Positions 1 to 6,757 of a stretch of DNA of 11,913 bases are shown one piece after another (position 1 is the first letter of the stretch; each line of letters begins with the position of its first letter). Source of the DNA: an uncultured Bacilli bacterium (GTDB taxonomy: Bacteria; Bacillota_I; Bacilli_A; RF39; UBA660); contig CALVJU010000073.1 in assembly GCA_944332375.1 (NCBI GenBank), positions 1 to 11,913 of the forward strand, in the 5' to 3' direction. The notes under the pieces are model-generated. The model searched no databases, was not told the origin of the DNA, and was given only the letters and a program-made list of their open reading frames with translations. The position numbers and the translations under genes are program-made.

Positions 1-1345
1 CGAGTTTTACTTCCTCTGGTTTGGTACGCATTAAAATAGAAATTAAAATACTATTAATACAAACAGATTTACCACTACCAGTTGCTCCCGCTACTAATAA
101 GTGAGGTGTTTTATTAATCTCACAAAAAACTGGTGCTCCCATAACATTTTTACCAAGTGTTACAAGTAACTTACTATCTTTTAACTTCGGTGGTACTTTC
201 TCTAAGATCTCTCTTACAGTTACCATCGTTGTTACTTTATTTGGCACTTCAATTCCAATTGTACGTTTTCCTGGAATTGGAGCTTCTATTTTCACATCCT
301 TTACCGCAAGCGCTAAAGCAAGTTCACGGTGAATTCCAAGTATCTTACTTACTTTTGTACCGGCTTTTACATCTAATTCATACTGTGTTACTGTCGGTCC
401 AATATTGGCATTGACAATATGTCCCTCGATTCCAAAATCACTTAGTACTTGATTTAATATCTTCTTATTGTCTTCCACTGCCATCTCATTTCCCTTTTGA
501 TTCACTGGCTTTGGTTTTGCAAGTAAACTAAGTGGTGGATAGACATATGGTTTCTTTCTCTCCTCTAAAACTGGTTGTTCTTGAGTTGTTGTCGCACCAT
601 CTAATGGGTGTAAATGCTCTCCCAATATTTCTCCTGTTTCTTCATCAATACGAAGTGTTTCTTCTTCACTTACCGTTACAGGATCTTCGATCACTTCTTC
701 TTTTGGTTCTTCTTTCTTTCTATTTTCTACTTCTAAAGCATGTTGTTTCTTATGTTCTAAACGAGTTTCTTTGGCTTGATCTAATTTATTTTTTACCCAT
801 TTGATCATATCGGCAATACTTACTCCCGTAAACAATACAATACCACAGATAATTAAAGCCCAAGAGACAATCTTTGTCCCTGCCACATCAAAAAGAGATA
901 CAAACAAAATAGATACAAGGGCTCCAATTAACCCTCCTCCTTGAATATTCATCATACTCTTGGTAGAAGCCATAAAATTTAATACCGTTTCTTTTAAAAT
1001 ATCAAATCCCTGTAAATTATTTTTCGTAATATAACTTAAATGAGAAAAAACTAAAATACCAATACATACAATATAAAATCCTACTAATTTGGAAGTAAAA
1101 TAATTTGGTCTTTCTCTTTTTACCATCATATAAACTCCGACGATAAATACTGCGACTAATAACAGATTATACCAAGCACCTACTAAGAATGCAGCAAATG
1201 CTCCAATCAATCTTCCAACAGGACCAAATCCCCCCTTACTACCAGCTCCTAAAATGGCAATCAGTATCAGTAAGATTCCAATTAATTCTACATGGTACCC
1301 CGGTGTTTTCTTTTTATCATCTTTTCTTTTTTTACGTTTTGCCAT
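1..1345 (-). CDS. ftsK: DNA translocase FtsK/SpoIIIE (5' part, runs off left edge)
   Basis: Membrane-anchored hexameric ATPase that pumps double-stranded DNA at division septa or during sporulation. Only the first 448 residues are present; the C-terminal part of the motor and the gamma DNA-reading domain lie beyond the left edge. A lysine-rich cytoplasmic start (residues 2-13) is followed by four or five membrane segments between about residues 19 and 178. A charged linker (about 180-285) follows, then the alpha/beta motor beginning near YPPLSLL. The conserved PIPGKRTIGIEVPN stretch comes before the Walker A motif GATGSGKS at residues 420-427, itself followed by VCINSI. The ATG at 1345 is preceded by AAGGAAG at good spacing. 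The linker is short, as in Gram-positive SpoIIIE/SftA-type proteins rather than E. coli FtsK. It has its own promoter. The family call is firm; FtsK versus SpoIIIE cannot be decided from this part. Confidence 0.95.
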   Translation of the reverse strand, partial: MAKRKKRKDDKKKTPGYHVELIGILLILIAILGAGSKGGFGPVGRLIGAFAAFLVGAWYNLLLVAVFIVGVYMMVKRERPNYFTSKLVGFYIVCIGILVFSHLSYITKNNLQGFDILKETVLNFMASTKSMMNIQGGGLIGALVSILFVSLFDVAGTKIVSWALIICGIVLFTGVSIADMIKWVKNKLDQAKETRLEHKKQHALEVENRKKEEPKEEVIEDPVTVSEEETLRIDEETGEILGEHLHPLDGATTTQEQPVLEERKKPYVYPPLSLLAKPKPVNQKGNEMAVEDNKKILNQVLSDFGIEGHIVNANIGPTVTQYELDVKAGTKVSKILGIHRELALALAVKDVKIEAPIPGKRTIGIEVPNKVTTMVTVREILEKVPPKLKDSKLLVTLGKNVMGAPVFCEINKTPHLLVAGATGSGKSVCINSILISILMRTKPEEVKL

Positions 1346-1372
1346 GGTTTCACTTCCTTTATCATCTCACTC

Positions 1373-1402
1373 ATTATAGCACACCTAAACAGATAGAAAC
1401 AA
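1373..1402 (-). promoter_or_regulatory. Promoter of ftsK
   Basis: On the minus strand, TATAAT (1378-1373) is preceded by TGC, making an extended -10 box. TTGTTT lies 18 bp upstream (1402-1397). It sits between the DUF2207 gene terminator and the ftsK start, so ftsK is probably transcribed on its own. Inferred from sequence only. Confidence 0.7.
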
Positions 1403-1413
1403 GATAATCCCAA

Positions 1414-1436
1414 GAAAAAAAGCACTTAGCTTTCTT
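1414..1436 (-). terminator. Terminator after the DUF2207 gene
   Basis: The minus-strand RNA folds as AAAGC-UAAGU-GCUUU, extendable by a G-U and an A-U pair, followed by a run of U. The loop contains the stop codon of the DUF2207 gene (1428-1426). The stem is short but the U tract is clear. Confidence 0.65.
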
Positions 1437-3264
1437 CTGGAAATAACTCTTTTAATTGTCGATCTAAGACTTTTAAAACACCGTTTTGATTTGGTAAAAT
1501 CGTATCCATATCTCCAAAGGCGACAATATATTTTAAATAGTATTTAAAGTATGGGTGGGTCTCAAAAGTTTGTGCTTCATAATCATAATAATGTCTACAA
1601 AAATGTCTTAATCCTGATAATCTTAAGTACTCCATTCTTCCATACTTGGTCAGTAGTTCTTCATCATAGAAACGGAATAATAAAAACTGAACAAAAGCGA
1701 AAATCAATACGAGTAATAAATATAATTCCTTAGTAGACATAACATAACCAATCACTGGAACTAGAACAATTGCCAGTAACAGTAAATAAGCAAATCGTAA
1801 TACTTTCTTAATGCGACGATCTACATATTTCCAAATAACATGTAAATCAATTGGTAAAAATAAGAAGACAACAGAAATCGCAAAGATGGTAAGAATCATC
1901 CCTTCAATACTTTCTACTTCTGGTTGAATCCAAGAAGAGAGATAGCCGATGATTAAAAATACAGCAGCAATCATATTGACAAATCCATACTTCTCAAACG
2001 CATTCATAAAATTACCTAAGTTTTTATCATAAATTCGATTCTGATAAAGTGCTTCTGTCGCAAGATCACGGACAACTCCAAAATCTTGTTTAAAACAAGT
2101 CTTGGTATCTAAGTTCTGATTTACTTTTTTCGCAAACTGAGGAATCGATACCGCATCTTGAAATACCAGTTGATCTTTCTCAAACAGTACTTTTAAAAAC
2201 TGATATTCATAGCTACTTAAATGATTATCGTTTAAATAAATGAGTGTTCCATCTGCTTTGATTCCAATATTTCCACGTTCTTGTAATGTTAAGATCAAAG
2301 AAAGGGCAAAATCTTTACTCTTCCCACTGATCATCTTAGAAGCAAGCGGTGGTAATACTTTAATATCTGCTTGACTATAAGGAACAATCAAATCCTCCTT
2401 GACCTTCTTGACACCATTTCTTTTATAACGAATTACTTTTAAGAAGAAATAAATGACAGTACTAAAAATAATAAAATATACGAGTGGTAAATTATTTTGA
2501 TTTTTAGCGATAAACTCTAAACGAGCACGTGTTTGTGCATCATAATCAAAAGCAAAGATTTGCGGATCAGGAGACTGCATCATGATTTGACTCGCATTCA
2601 AAGCATTGGTATCCGTTACAATAATCAAATTCGTCTGTGTCGATGGATATAAATCATCCTGTGAAACCCGATAAGTCGTCTCATTTAATCTTTTTGTTTG
2701 CATATTACTGCCCGTCGTATTATCTCTCAAGTAAAAACGTTCACTTCCTGACTCTGGGACAGTTATGGTAATATTTAATTTTTTGATGTTTGTTGCGATA
2801 GGACGGACATTAAAACCAAAGGCAGCAAAGTCTGTATAACGAGAAACTGCTCTTTGATCGATAGAATAAGAGAGTTTCATCGTAAAGTCTCTTGTTGTTG
2901 GATCAAAAGAGATTTCACGGGCATTGGTATCCATACTTTCTTTACTGAACTTTTCTACCGCACTTTCTACTCCATCCACATATACTTTAATATTTCGAAC
3001 ACAATCATAACAATTATATTTTTTATTTTCACGGGCACTTACAGGAAAAAAGTCTTTCTCAATACTAGATATCATCGAATGAGGGCGAACTTTTATTTCT
3101 TCTTCGACAGTAATACTTCCGTCTTCATTGAAAACAAGTTCTATCTTGTCGTTCTGAATGGTATAATCATAAGTATCTCCCTTAAAAAATAAATAAATAG
3201 GAAAAATAATTAAGGCACCAATGAGAACTACTAAAAAACCTAATTTTAGACCATACTCCCTCAT
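1426..3264 (-). CDS. DUF2207 domain-containing membrane protein
   Basis: Predicted membrane protein of 612 residues with no established biochemical function. One N-terminal membrane segment (about residues 8-28) is followed by an extracytoplasmic beta-rich domain to about residue 255. A second segment follows (LPLVYFIIFSTVIYFFL), then a cytoplasmic domain. That domain contains PPLASKMISGKSKDFALSLI and a winged-helix-like GNIGI strand, the DUF2207 hallmark. Four more membrane segments lie between about 425 and 540, with a cytoplasmic tail after them. The outer domain carries a C-x2-C pair (CYDC, about residue 45). The Gly/Ser-rich C-terminal tail common in the family is absent. I chose the ATG at 3264 because AAAGAGGG lies 7 bases upstream; an in-frame GTG at 3270 overlaps that site. 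It has its own promoter within an inverted repeat. The family call is good; function unknown. Confidence 0.85.
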   Translation of the reverse strand: MREYGLKLGFLVVLIGALIIFPIYLFFKGDTYDYTIQNDKIELVFNEDGSITVEEEIKVRPHSMISSIEKDFFPVSARENKKYNCYDCVRNIKVYVDGVESAVEKFSKESMDTNAREISFDPTTRDFTMKLSYSIDQRAVSRYTDFAAFGFNVRPIATNIKKLNITITVPESGSERFYLRDNTTGSNMQTKRLNETTYRVSQDDLYPSTQTNLIIVTDTNALNASQIMMQSPDPQIFAFDYDAQTRARLEFIAKNQNNLPLVYFIIFSTVIYFFLKVIRYKRNGVKKVKEDLIVPYSQADIKVLPPLASKMISGKSKDFALSLILTLQERGNIGIKADGTLIYLNDNHLSSYEYQFLKVLFEKDQLVFQDAVSIPQFAKKVNQNLDTKTCFKQDFGVVRDLATEALYQNRIYDKNLGNFMNAFEKYGFVNMIAAVFLIIGYLSSWIQPEVESIEGMILTIFAISVVFLFLPIDLHVIWKYVDRRIKKVLRFAYLLLLAIVLVPVIGYVMSTKELYLLLVLIFAFVQFLLFRFYDEELLTKYGRMEYLRLSGLRHFCRHYYDYEAQTFETHPYFKYYLKYIVAFGDMDTILPNQNGVLKVLDRQLKELFPEES

Positions 3265-3279
3265 ATTCACACCCTCTTT

Positions 3280-3300
3280 ATGATACTACCATTGTATCAT
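3280..3300. repeat. 7-bp inverted repeat over the DUF2207 gene promoter
   Basis: ATGATAC (3280-3286) and GTATCAT (3294-3300) form a perfect inverted repeat with a 7-base centre. On the minus strand one arm contains TGATACAAT, an extended -10 box, so the expected transcription start falls inside the repeat, just before the Shine-Dalgarno AAAGAGGG. It fits an operator, or a small 5' hairpin. No protein is known to bind it. Confidence 0.55.
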
Positions 3301-3320
3301 AAAATATTCATTCAAGGAAG

Positions 3321-3353
3321 AAAAAAGAGTCTTAGTTGACACTGAGGCTCTCT
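3321..3353 (-). terminator. Possible weak terminator after sufS
   Basis: On the minus strand the end of sufS can fold imperfectly (AGAG with CTCT outside, GTC with GAC inside), followed directly by six U. The tract is convincing but the stem has mismatches, so some readthrough into the DUF2207 gene is possible. Confidence 0.4.
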
Positions 3354-4534
3354 TCTAAAATATTTGGATTTTTTAAAGCTGTAATGAGTTGATCTATTTC
3401 CTCTTTGGTATTATAAAAATAAAGGCTCATACGACAAGTGTTTTTAATACCAATCTCATCAATTAAGATCTTTGCACAATGGTTTCCTGCTCTGACACAA
3501 ATATGATAACGATCTAAATAAATAGCGAGATCTTGGGCAAAAATACCTTCGATATTAAAAGAAATAATAGGACTATCTGTATCTGGATTATAGATTTTGA
3601 TATGAGGTACTTCTTGTAAACGAGATAAAGCATACATCTTTAATTCTTTCTCATAAGTTTCAATTTGATCCATTCCTATTTTTTCTAAATAAGAAACAGC
3701 TTCAAATGATGCGATGATTCCAGAAATATTTAAAGTTCCCGCTTCAAATCTTGTTGGAATACTTGTATAAATTCTCTTACGATCACTAGTAAAAGAAAGA
3801 TTCATTCCTCCTCCAAAACAAGTTGGACGCATCTTATATAAGTGTTCTTCTTTTCCATATAAAATTCCTACTCCAGTTGGTCCACACATCTTATGAAGGG
3901 AAAAGACAAAGAAATCAGCATCCATCTTCTTGACATCTACTTTTTTATGAGGAACACTCTGAGCACCATCGACAATCACATAAATTCCTAACTGATGGGC
4001 ATAAGAAATGATTTCTTCTACAGGTCTTTCATCCCCAATGACATTACTAATTTGCGCAATACTAATCACTTTTGTATCTTTTTGAATCACTTCTTTTACC
4101 TGTTCTAATGTAACATGTAAGTGTTCATCTAGTGGGATATAATCAATCACCAAATTAAGTTCATCAGCAAGTTCAAACCATGGTAATACATTTGAAGCAT
4201 GTTCTGCTTTTGTAAGTAAAACATGATCTCCTTTTTTTAACACACCTTTGAAAAAGCCAAAAATAATTTGATTGAGTGACTTTGTCGCACTCTCTGTAAA
4301 AATAATTTCACGTTCACTTGATGCATGAATGAATTTTGCGATCTCTTTTCGTGCTTGATCGATTTTCTCATCGACAAGTAAACTATTTTGATATTCACCA
4401 CGATGGGCATTGGCTGTATAACGAGTCTCATAATCGACTGCGGCATCAATGACACATTGTGGTTTTAACGTAGTTGCCCCATTATCAAAATAAATCAATT
4501 CCTCTTTTAGAATTGGAAAATCCTCACGATTCAT
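3332..4534 (-). CDS. sufS: Cysteine desulfurase SufS (type II)
   Basis: PLP-dependent enzyme that removes sulfur from L-cysteine, giving alanine and an enzyme-bound persulfide for Fe-S cluster assembly. At 400 residues it has normal family length. Visible landmarks are YFDNGATTLKP near the N-terminus, H112 stacking over PLP in AEHASN, D189 in VDGAQS and the Schiff-base lysine K215 in SLHKMCGPTG. The active-site cysteine is C353 in RAGNHCA, and R368 (CRMS) would bind the substrate carboxylate. The RAGxHCA loop marks the SufS/CsdA group rather than NifS/IscS. The ATG at 4534 follows GGGAGGTG. In Bacillus the gene lies in sufCDSUB; here it stands alone, and its sulfur acceptor SufU is about 6 kb away. 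sufBCD are not in the window. Confidence 0.96.
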   Translation of the reverse strand: MNREDFPILKEELIYFDNGATTLKPQCVIDAAVDYETRYTANAHRGEYQNSLLVDEKIDQARKEIAKFIHASSEREIIFTESATKSLNQIIFGFFKGVLKKGDHVLLTKAEHASNVLPWFELADELNLVIDYIPLDEHLHVTLEQVKEVIQKDTKVISIAQISNVIGDERPVEEIISYAHQLGIYVIVDGAQSVPHKKVDVKKMDADFFVFSLHKMCGPTGVGILYGKEEHLYKMRPTCFGGGMNLSFTSDRKRIYTSIPTRFEAGTLNISGIIASFEAVSYLEKIGMDQIETYEKELKMYALSRLQEVPHIKIYNPDTDSPIISFNIEGIFAQDLAIYLDRYHICVRAGNHCAKILIDEIGIKNTCRMSLYFYNTKEEIDQLITALKNPNILEESLSVN

Positions 4535-4721
4535 AAAACACCTCCCTCATTTTTCTTCATTGATATTTTATTCATAAAAACAGTTTCTTTTCATGATAAT
4601 CGTACTCTTGTCCGGTTTCTTTCTTCTATTTTATCAAATTTCTCTTTTTTTGGCTAGTAATCGTATAGTTTCTAGTAAGATCTCACATGATAGAAAAGAA
4701 TATTCGCAGATATTCACGAAA

Positions 4722-4735
4722 AGAACTTTGGTTCT
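4722..4735. promoter_or_regulatory. LexA-box-like dyad over the HIT gene -35
   Basis: AGAACTTTGGTTCT contains GAAC-N4-GTTC, the core of the Gram-positive LexA (Cheo) box, and is palindromic out to AAAAGAAC/GTTCTTTT (4719-4738). It overlaps the -35 hexamer TTGGTT of the HIT gene. The centre does not fit the full CGAACRNRYGTTYC consensus on either strand, so LexA binding is tentative. Confidence 0.4.
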
Positions 4736-4757
4736 TTTTTTCTATCCGTGTTATAAT
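4728..4757 (+). promoter_or_regulatory. Promoter of the HIT-family gene
   Basis: TTGGTT (4728-4733) and TATAAT (4752-4757) are 18 bp apart. The strong Shine-Dalgarno GGAGGTG (4764-4770) follows, so the leader is very short. The -35 lies inside the GAAC-N4-GTTC dyad. Confidence 0.7.
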
Positions 4758-4775
4758 GAGATTGGAGGTGTTCCT

Positions 4776-5144
4776 ATGGATTGTATATTTTGTAAGATTG
4801 CAAATAAAGAAATTCCAGCTTATATTGTATATGAAGATGAAATCGTTACTTGTTTTTTAGATACTTCTCCAGATAGCAATGGACATACTTTAATTGTTCC
4901 AAAAGAACATACATTAGATCTTACTACCATTGATGAGAATACATGGAATCACATTTTTCAAGTTGCGAAAAAAGTGAAAAAGAAATTAGAAGATACATTG
5001 CATTGTGATGGATTAACCCTAATTCAAAATAATGGAGATGTTCAAGAGGTAAAGCACTTTCATTTACACTTAAAACCATATTACAATACAAAGCAAGAAA
5101 TCAAACCAATCGAAGAAATTTACAAAATCATAACACAAAAATAA
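4776..5144 (+). CDS. HIT family protein (histidine-triad nucleotide hydrolase)
   Basis: Small cytoplasmic nucleotide-binding hydrolase of the HIT superfamily, whose bacterial members act on adenosine phosphoramidates or dinucleoside polyphosphates. The 122-residue protein starts with the typical MDCIFCKIANKEIPAYIVYED. It has a substrate loop (SPDSNGHTLIVPKEH, about 31-45) and the triad H94-F-H96-L-H98-L. C3 and C6 with nearby histidines could bind zinc, as in many Bacilli HIT proteins. The triad is followed by K rather than the commoner I/V. The ATG at 4776 was chosen for the near-perfect GGAGGTG 5 bases upstream and conservation from the first residue, although the frame stays open to 4593. 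It is the only plus-strand housekeeping gene here and converges with recX at a shared terminator. Confidence 0.93.
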   Translation: MDCIFCKIANKEIPAYIVYEDEIVTCFLDTSPDSNGHTLIVPKEHTLDLTTIDENTWNHIFQVAKKVKKKLEDTLHCDGLTLIQNNGDVQEVKHFHLHLKPYYNTKQEIKPIEEIYKIITQK

Positions 5145-5171
5145 CAGTCACTCAAAGAAACTGTTATTTTT
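5137..5171. terminator. Bidirectional terminator between the HIT gene and recX
   Basis: AAATAACAGT (5139-5148) pairs with ACTGTTATTT (5160-5169) around an 11-base loop. There is a T run on the right and an A run on the left, so it can end transcription in both directions. It overlaps the stop codons of both converging genes. Confidence 0.85.
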
Positions 5172-5933
5172 TTCAATACATACATTGATTTGTTCTAAAG
5201 AAAATCCCTTCTGATATAATTTATTTTTCACATAAGCCATCAGTTCTCTCCCCTGATGTTTTCGTTTGGCACGCATCACTACTTTTTCCAATTCTTTTTC
5301 TAATAACGCAGTATCTTCTTTCCATTTCACATGAGAAAGGCACTCTAAAATATCTGCTTTTTCATACCCCAACGAAATAAATTCTGATACGAGTTTCTGT
5401 TTTAACTGTTGGTTCGAGTAACGATGATTTTGTTCTACTTTCTTGAATACCATTTGTTGTAACTTCTCATACATCCACAACTCATCAATTTCTTGTAACG
5501 CTTTCTCTTGTTCCAGCTTCCCAATTCCATGTTCCTTTAACCCTTGTTCTATTTTCCCTTTTCCATACTTAGAAAGACGGGATTGATCACTGACGTAGGC
5601 ATTCGCATACACTTGATCATTTAACAAGCCAACTTCTTTTAACCGTTTGATGAGTTGTTCTTCCTCTTCTTTTTTTAAATGATACTGTTTGAGCCATTTT
5701 TTATAATCATGGACACTCATTAATTTGGTTGTAATTTTTTTTACACTCTTATAATAAACATCGGAAGTACTCGTCTCTTTCAATAACTGTTCTAACTCAT
5801 CTTCTGTTACTTCTTTATGATATAAGATTCCATATTTCAACAATAAATCTTCATAAGTTGTCACAACATCTTGATTTTCAAGTGTCAATTGATACTTACT
5901 ATTTCCTACTTTTTTTATTTTTAAAATCTTCAT
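5148..5933 (-). CDS. recX: Recombination regulator RecX
   Basis: Modulates RecA by binding within or at the ends of RecA filaments. The 261-residue protein has Firmicute-type length, longer than proteobacterial RecX. After a basic beta-rich N-terminal part (1-60), it shows the repeated three-helix RecX modules. The signature is GLLNDQVYANAYVSDQ at about 102-117, then KYGKGKIEQGLKEHGI at about 122-137, and similar patterns around 165-210 and 225-258. The ATG at 5933 follows AAAGGATGGTGAG. It is transcribed alone: it has a good promoter with a LexA-type box upstream and ends in the terminator shared with the HIT gene. The family call is firm. Confidence 0.92.
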   Translation of the reverse strand: MKILKIKKVGNSKYQLTLENQDVVTTYEDLLLKYGILYHKEVTEDELEQLLKETSTSDVYYKSVKKITTKLMSVHDYKKWLKQYHLKKEEEEQLIKRLKEVGLLNDQVYANAYVSDQSRLSKYGKGKIEQGLKEHGIGKLEQEKALQEIDELWMYEKLQQMVFKKVEQNHRYSNQQLKQKLVSEFISLGYEKADILECLSHVKWKEDTALLEKELEKVVMRAKRKHQGRELMAYVKNKLYQKGFSLEQINVCIEKNNSFFE

Positions 5934-5957
5934 GATCTCACCATCCTTTTTTTATTC

Positions 5958-5986
5958 ACTATAACATGTTTTTTGAACCCTGTAAA
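5958..5986 (-). promoter_or_regulatory. Promoter of recX
   Basis: On the minus strand TTTACA (5986-5981) is 17 bp from TATAGT (5963-5958), which is preceded by TGT as an extended -10. The LexA-like box lies 9 bp upstream of the -35. Confidence 0.75.
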
Positions 5987-5995
5987 TAGTTTTAA

Positions 5996-6009
5996 CGAAC
6001 ATTTGTTCT
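5996..6009 (-). promoter_or_regulatory. LexA (SOS) box upstream of recX
   Basis: The minus strand reads AGAACAAATGTTCG. Its GAAC-RNRY-GTTY core agrees fully with the Bacillus LexA/DinR consensus CGAACRNRYGTTYC; only the two outermost bases differ. It lies just upstream of the recX -35, a suitable place for damage-controlled repression. lexA itself is not in the window. Confidence 0.6.
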
Positions 6010-6021
6010 TTCTCTTGATAC

Positions 6022-6044
6022 AAAAAAACACAATTTCATGTGTT
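6022..6044 (-). terminator. Terminator after rpoZ
   Basis: The minus-strand RNA forms AACACA-UGAAAU-UGUGUU followed by a run of U, directly after the rpoZ stop codon. It closes the pdp-GNAT-rpoZ operon. Confidence 0.75.
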
Positions 6045-6048
6045 CCTT

Positions 6049-6273
6049 TTATGCGTCTTCATCTTCACTTTTTTCAAATCCATCAATATGGATTAAGTTC
6101 TTAGAAACTTCTTCTAAAGCTCTTCCGATGTTCTTCTTAGACACATATTCATTTTCTTTCATCTGATAAAAGTTTGTTTCATCCATTTCTTTGGCTCTTT
6201 TCGCAACAATATTTACAAGTAAATATTTAGAACCAACTTGGTTTAACAACTTATCGATTGATGGATAGATCAT
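6049..6273 (-). CDS. rpoZ: RNA polymerase omega subunit RpoZ
   Basis: Small subunit that helps fold and assemble the beta' subunit of RNA polymerase. The 74-residue protein fits the family: MIYPSIDKLLNQVGSKYLLVNIVAKRAKEM is the conserved N-terminal helix region. KKNIGRALEEVSKNLI matches the second conserved block, and a short acidic tail (EKSEDEDA) follows. The ATG at 6273 has a strong GGGAGGGG site about 5 bases upstream. That site lies inside the end of the acetyltransferase gene, whose frame overlaps rpoZ by 23 bases, so translation is probably coupled. In many Firmicutes rpoZ follows gmk; here it ends an operon headed by pdp. Confidence 0.9.
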   Translation of the reverse strand: MIYPSIDKLLNQVGSKYLLVNIVAKRAKEMDETNFYQMKENEYVSKKNIGRALEEVSKNLIHIDGFEKSEDEDA

Positions 6274-6757
6274 GTTTACCCCTCCCTATTTCGATTGTAA
6301 CAGTATTTTCTTTTTCTTTCAAGTATTTTACACTTTTTTTACATCTATTTTTCTGAAACACAAAACTTCCTTTTTCGACATAATTCAGTTTACGATAAAG
6401 GCTTAGTGCTTCTTTTCTCTCACGATTACTTGTAAAGAGAATGTAATCTACTTGTTCTTTTTCCATCCATGTTTCCACTTCTGTCAACATGGCTGTCGCA
6501 ACGCCATGACGACGATACTTTGGATCTACACAAATATACATGAGATAAAAGTAATCTACTTGTCGATAAAAATCAAATTGTTTTTGAATCCAAATATGGC
6601 CAATGACATGTTCTTCCTCTTTGGCGATTAAAATACGTTGGTGTTTCTCTATTTGTTCCATAGAAAAAGAAGGAGAAAAAGAGACTTCCGGAAAACAAGT
6701 TTTTAATAAAGCAATTGTTTTTGTCATATCCGCTTCTTTTAATAATTCCAATCTCAT
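6251..6757 (-). CDS. GNAT family N-acetyltransferase
   Basis: Acetyl-CoA-dependent acetyltransferase of unknown substrate, 168 residues. The GNAT fold is visible in order. HVIGHIWIQKQ (about 50-60) is the strand 2-3 region, and YICVDPKYRRHGVATAML (about 74-91) is motif A with the R-R-x-G-V-A pyrophosphate loop. YILFTSNRERKEALSLYRKLNYVEKGSFVFQK (about 105-137) is motif B, with the usual A-x-x-L-Y-x-x-x-x-Y. The ATG at 6757 was chosen because GGAGAG is well spaced before it and it overlaps the pdp stop as ATGA. An upstream in-frame start at 6802 lies inside pdp without a ribosome site. Its last residues run over the rpoZ ribosome site and start. Family clear, substrate unknown. Confidence 0.87.
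   Translation of the reverse strand: MRLELLKEADMTKTIALLKTCFPEVSFSPSFSMEQIEKHQRILIAKEEEHVIGHIWIQKQFDFYRQVDYFYLMYICVDPKYRRHGVATAMLTEVETWMEKEQVDYILFTSNRERKEALSLYRKLNYVEKGSFVFQKNRCKKSVKYLKEKENTVTIEIGRGKHDLSINR

Larger units (their letters stand above)
4535..4775. other. Divergent intergenic region between sufS and the HIT gene
   Basis: This 241-bp region holds the HIT gene promoter and its GAAC-N4-GTTC dyad on the right and the sufS ribosome binding site (GGGAGGTG) on the left. I see no convincing sufS promoter. TAATCGTA occurs twice (4597-4604 and 4658-4665) and CTAGTAA twice near 4654-4678; both may be chance in AT-rich DNA. An open frame from 4593 runs into the HIT gene but has no ribosome binding site. 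Confidence 0.5.

Noticed and set aside
157..1407. Plus-strand open frames rich in Leu, Ser and His opposite ftsK
   Set aside because: They are complements of the minus-strand FtsK reading frame; no ribosome sites or recognisable domains.
2854..3192. 112-codon plus-strand frame inside the DUF2207 gene
   Set aside because: Low-complexity composition typical of an antisense shadow, and the opposite strand has a clear gene with promoter and terminator.
4237..4455. 72-codon frame on the minus strand in another phase of sufS
   Set aside because: Lies fully inside the conserved sufS gene, with no ribosome site and no family resemblance.
4654..4678. CTAGTAA direct repeat and two TAATCGTA copies before sufS
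   Set aside because: Short, irregularly spaced repeats in AT-rich DNA with no fixed relation to a promoter.
4719..4740. AAAAGAAC-TTTG-GTTCTTTT read as a terminator
   Set aside because: No plus-strand gene lies upstream, only two G-C pairs are in the stem, and it sits over a -35 box, so an operator is the better reading.
4593..4775. N-terminal extension of the HIT protein (61 hydrophobic-looking residues)
   Set aside because: The frame is open only because the region is AT-rich. It contains the promoter, has no ribosome site at 4593, and the conserved HIT start with GGAGGTG is at 4776.
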